Source: Bacteroidia bacterium
Lineage (GTDB): Bacteria > Bacteroidota > Bacteroidia > Bacteroidales > UBA5342
DNA: 7,552 nucleotides
Assembly: GCA_030433225.1 (NCBI GenBank)
Contig: JAUIMD010000084.1
Span: forward strand, 1-7,552
Reading direction: 5' to 3'
Below, piece by piece: positions 6,106 to 7,552 of this stretch. How positions within the stretch are numbered: the stretch's first letter is position 1; each line of letters begins with the position of its first letter. The notes below the pieces were generated by a model, which made no database searches, was not told the origin of the DNA, and saw only the letters and a program-made list of their open reading frames with translations. The translations under genes and the position numbers were made by a program.

Positions 6106-6119
6106 TGTTTTTTATTTTA
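6106..6119 (-). promoter_or_regulatory. A-rich translation-start box of the nrtA-like gene
   Basis: The - strand reads TAAAATAAAAAACA directly before the ATG, with T at -14. It is a one-base variant of the TAAAAC box found before the next four genes. The rest of the 67-base gap to the porin stop is AT-rich, with no clear TTTG/TAnnTTTG promoter. Confidence 0.45.
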
Positions 6120-6172
6120 GTTGATTAAGTAATACGTTGTGTTAAATTTTGTGTGAGATATGTATGCTTGTA

Positions 6173-7519
6173 TTAAAGTAATTTTGGGTTGAAGGCTAAC
6201 ATAATCCATCCCCAGTTTTGCACTCCTGCAATTTCCTCGCTAGCGCTAATTCCTTTCAAGGCTTTCATAGTGTCGGTAATGCCGAACATTTGAGAGTAGC
6301 CACCTTTCAGCACAATGCCAGGGGTAATTTTATGCACAACAACAAGGTCTAATTCTGTTCCTAAAGCACCTTTGTAGGTTTCTGATGCTCCATCGGTGTT
6401 GGTTCCTGTACGCTCAGCTGTTGAAGCAAAGTAGTGTAAGTGACCCAGTAAGGAAGTTTTCTTTCCCAGTTTAAAGCTTGTTTTCAGGTACACATCCAAT
6501 AAACCAGCACTTGCTGCATTGCCTCCACCATGGCCGTTTCCAACGTAGAAGTAATCCATAAACCCATAAAACTTGTGGTTTGTACCGTATTTAGGAGACC
6601 ATCCTTCTATTTTGTCATCAGTGGATGAATCGTCACCTGTGAGGTAATCCACACCTAAAAGTGGCGAACCTACAATGCCAGTGTGTTGTACGTAGGCATT
6701 GGCCATAAAACCACTCAGGTCAACATCTTGCGCGGCTGATCCACCTGTGTAAAAGAACTGACCTCCTACTTTCAATGCATCGAAGGTAAAGTCCGGCGAA
6801 ATTCCAACAGTTACGTCACTGAATTTAACACCTGCGGCAGGATGGTAATGATCGTTAGACACCATGATACCTATAGTTCCGGCAGAAAAGCTTCTTTTAT
6901 AGTAGGCAGTGAATTGTGCTTTGGGTAAGCCCAGGTTGAAAATACGTGGGTTGGATCCACCACCTGTAGTTATGGAGTAGGTAGTACCGCTTAATTTAGC
7001 GGGTTCGGGAGCGCCATCGCCAAAGCCGGGTTGGTTCCATGCGGCAAAAGCCTCAAAATGGTTTGCTTCATTTTTGTAAATGTAACGTAAGGCGTCCAGA
7101 GAACATCCTTGCATGGCCCAGTCGAGGTTACCGAAGAAACGTGCTCCGTCGTAAACAATTTCCTGACGACCGATGCGGAAGGTTGAGTTTTCAGAAGCAT
7201 AATACTCGCCATATGCTTCGTGTGCACTAAATAACTGGTCCGATTTGTTGATTTGGCCTACTTCACCCCAGATGCGGACATCCTGTACGGAAAGTTTGAA
7301 CCCAACTTTTTCGGATGTGTAACCTGCGGTTAAACGGGCACGTTGCTCAATAAATGCTGCCGGACTGGCACTTTCGAGGGCAGGTTTTTTAAATCCATTG
7401 CGGATTTCTAACCGGGGACGGTACTGCGCATCTAATGAAAGTTGCGCGAAACTAACACTGCTTACACTTAGGAGAGCAAGCATTGCAACAAGAATTTTTG
7501 ACTTTGTTCTTTGAATCAT
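6173..7519 (-). CDS. Outer-membrane beta-barrel porin, alginate-export type
   Basis: This 448-residue protein has a Sec signal peptide (basic IQRTKSK, a hydrophobic core, and SFA before Gln26 as the likely cleavage site). The mature part is made of alternating polar and hydrophobic strands with aromatic ends, as in outer-membrane barrels. Segments typical of alginate_exp-like porins are YRPRLEIRNGF (33-43), QRARLTAGY (59-67), VQDVRIWGE (78-86), FRIGRQEIVYDGARFFGNLD (114-133) and DWAMQGCSLDALRY (133-146). As I recall the family, QG is usually followed by Arg-Ser; here it is Cys139-Ser. The last strand is GWIMLAFNPKLL, without the terminal Phe many porins have. It is the first gene visible of the block and lies 67 bases before nrtA. 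I infer that it admits the importer's anion; alginate as a substrate is not implied. Its promoter lies at or beyond the window edge. Confidence 0.82.
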   Translation of the reverse strand: MIQRTKSKILVAMLALLSVSSVSFAQLSLDAQYRPRLEIRNGFKKPALESASPAAFIEQRARLTAGYTSEKVGFKLSVQDVRIWGEVGQINKSDQLFSAHEAYGEYYASENSTFRIGRQEIVYDGARFFGNLDWAMQGCSLDALRYIYKNEANHFEAFAAWNQPGFGDGAPEPAKLSGTTYSITTGGGSNPRIFNLGLPKAQFTAYYKRSFSAGTIGIMVSNDHYHPAAGVKFSDVTVGISPDFTFDALKVGGQFFYTGGSAAQDVDLSGFMANAYVQHTGIVGSPLLGVDYLTGDDSSTDDKIEGWSPKYGTNHKFYGFMDYFYVGNGHGGGNAASAGLLDVYLKTSFKLGKKTSLLGHLHYFASTAERTGTNTDGASETYKGALGTELDLVVVHKITPGIVLKGGYSQMFGITDTMKALKGISASEEIAGVQNWGWIMLAFNPKLL

Positions 7520-7552
7520 GACAATTAGTATTGGTATTTTGTTTGATTCAAA

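Noticed and set aside
6121..6134. Possible FNR box TTGAT-TAAG-TAATA in the porin-nrtA gap
   Set aside because: Only one half matches the TTGAT-N4-ATCAA consensus. The regulator's recognition helix also differs from FNR, so the consensus may not apply.
7542..7552. Short palindrome TTTGATTCAAA upstream of the porin
   Set aside because: It touches the window edge, its half-site spacing (one base between TTGA and TCAA) does not fit an FNR site, and such 11-mers arise easily in AT-rich DNA.
1..7552. Mobile elements, CRISPR arrays, tRNA or rRNA genes
   Set aside because: No transposase, terminal repeats, regularly spaced direct repeats or cloverleaf sequences were seen on either strand.

Overview
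The window looks like the chromosome of a Bacteroidota bacterium, most likely from the flavobacterial/cytophagal side. The ribosomal protein sequences, the rpmI ending LLAMK, start regions with A-rich leaders and no Shine-Dalgarno, and a Flavobacteriia-style Crp/Fnr protein all point that way. The assignment is from recognition, not from a search.

Layout. On the + strand, the last codons of rpmI (L35) are followed by an 89-base gap and rplT (L20). A strong hairpin with T-runs on both sides (about 511-556) separates rplT from everything else. The rest of the window is one convergent block of seven genes on the - strand, read from right to left: an outer-membrane beta-barrel porin of the alginate-export type, a NrtA-like lipoprotein, a NrtB-like permease, two ABC ATPases (NrtC/NrtD-like), an FNR-like regulator with a full set of cluster cysteines, and a single-domain globin. 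From the permease onward the gaps are 26, 11, 10 and 43 bases, so these genes are almost certainly co-transcribed. The two right-hand gaps are 67 bases (porin to nrtA) and 140 bases (nrtA to nrtB).

How it fits together (inference). The porin would admit a small anion through the outer membrane. The anchored NrtA-like protein captures it in the periplasm, and NrtB plus the ATPase pair imports it. Nitrate is the best guess for the substrate, because the NrtA family binds nitrate, nitrite or bicarbonate and the same transcription unit ends with an oxygen/NO-type regulator and a globin with a flavohemoglobin-like haem pocket. The unit would then couple nitrate import to sensing of low oxygen or NO and to NO handling. 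No nitrate or nitrite reductase lies in the window.

Most unusual points: (1) the whole porin/Nrt/FNR/globin unit; (2) a likely asymmetric ATPase pair in which both departures from consensus fall in the same composite ATP site; (3) two tandem RNA hairpins, with a possible alternative pairing, between nrtA and nrtB; (4) a near-identical TAAAACAAAA-type box about 14 bases before the ATG of five consecutive genes; (5) a permease with an inserted, probably periplasmic segment carrying two cysteines. No mobile element, tRNA, rRNA or CRISPR array was seen.
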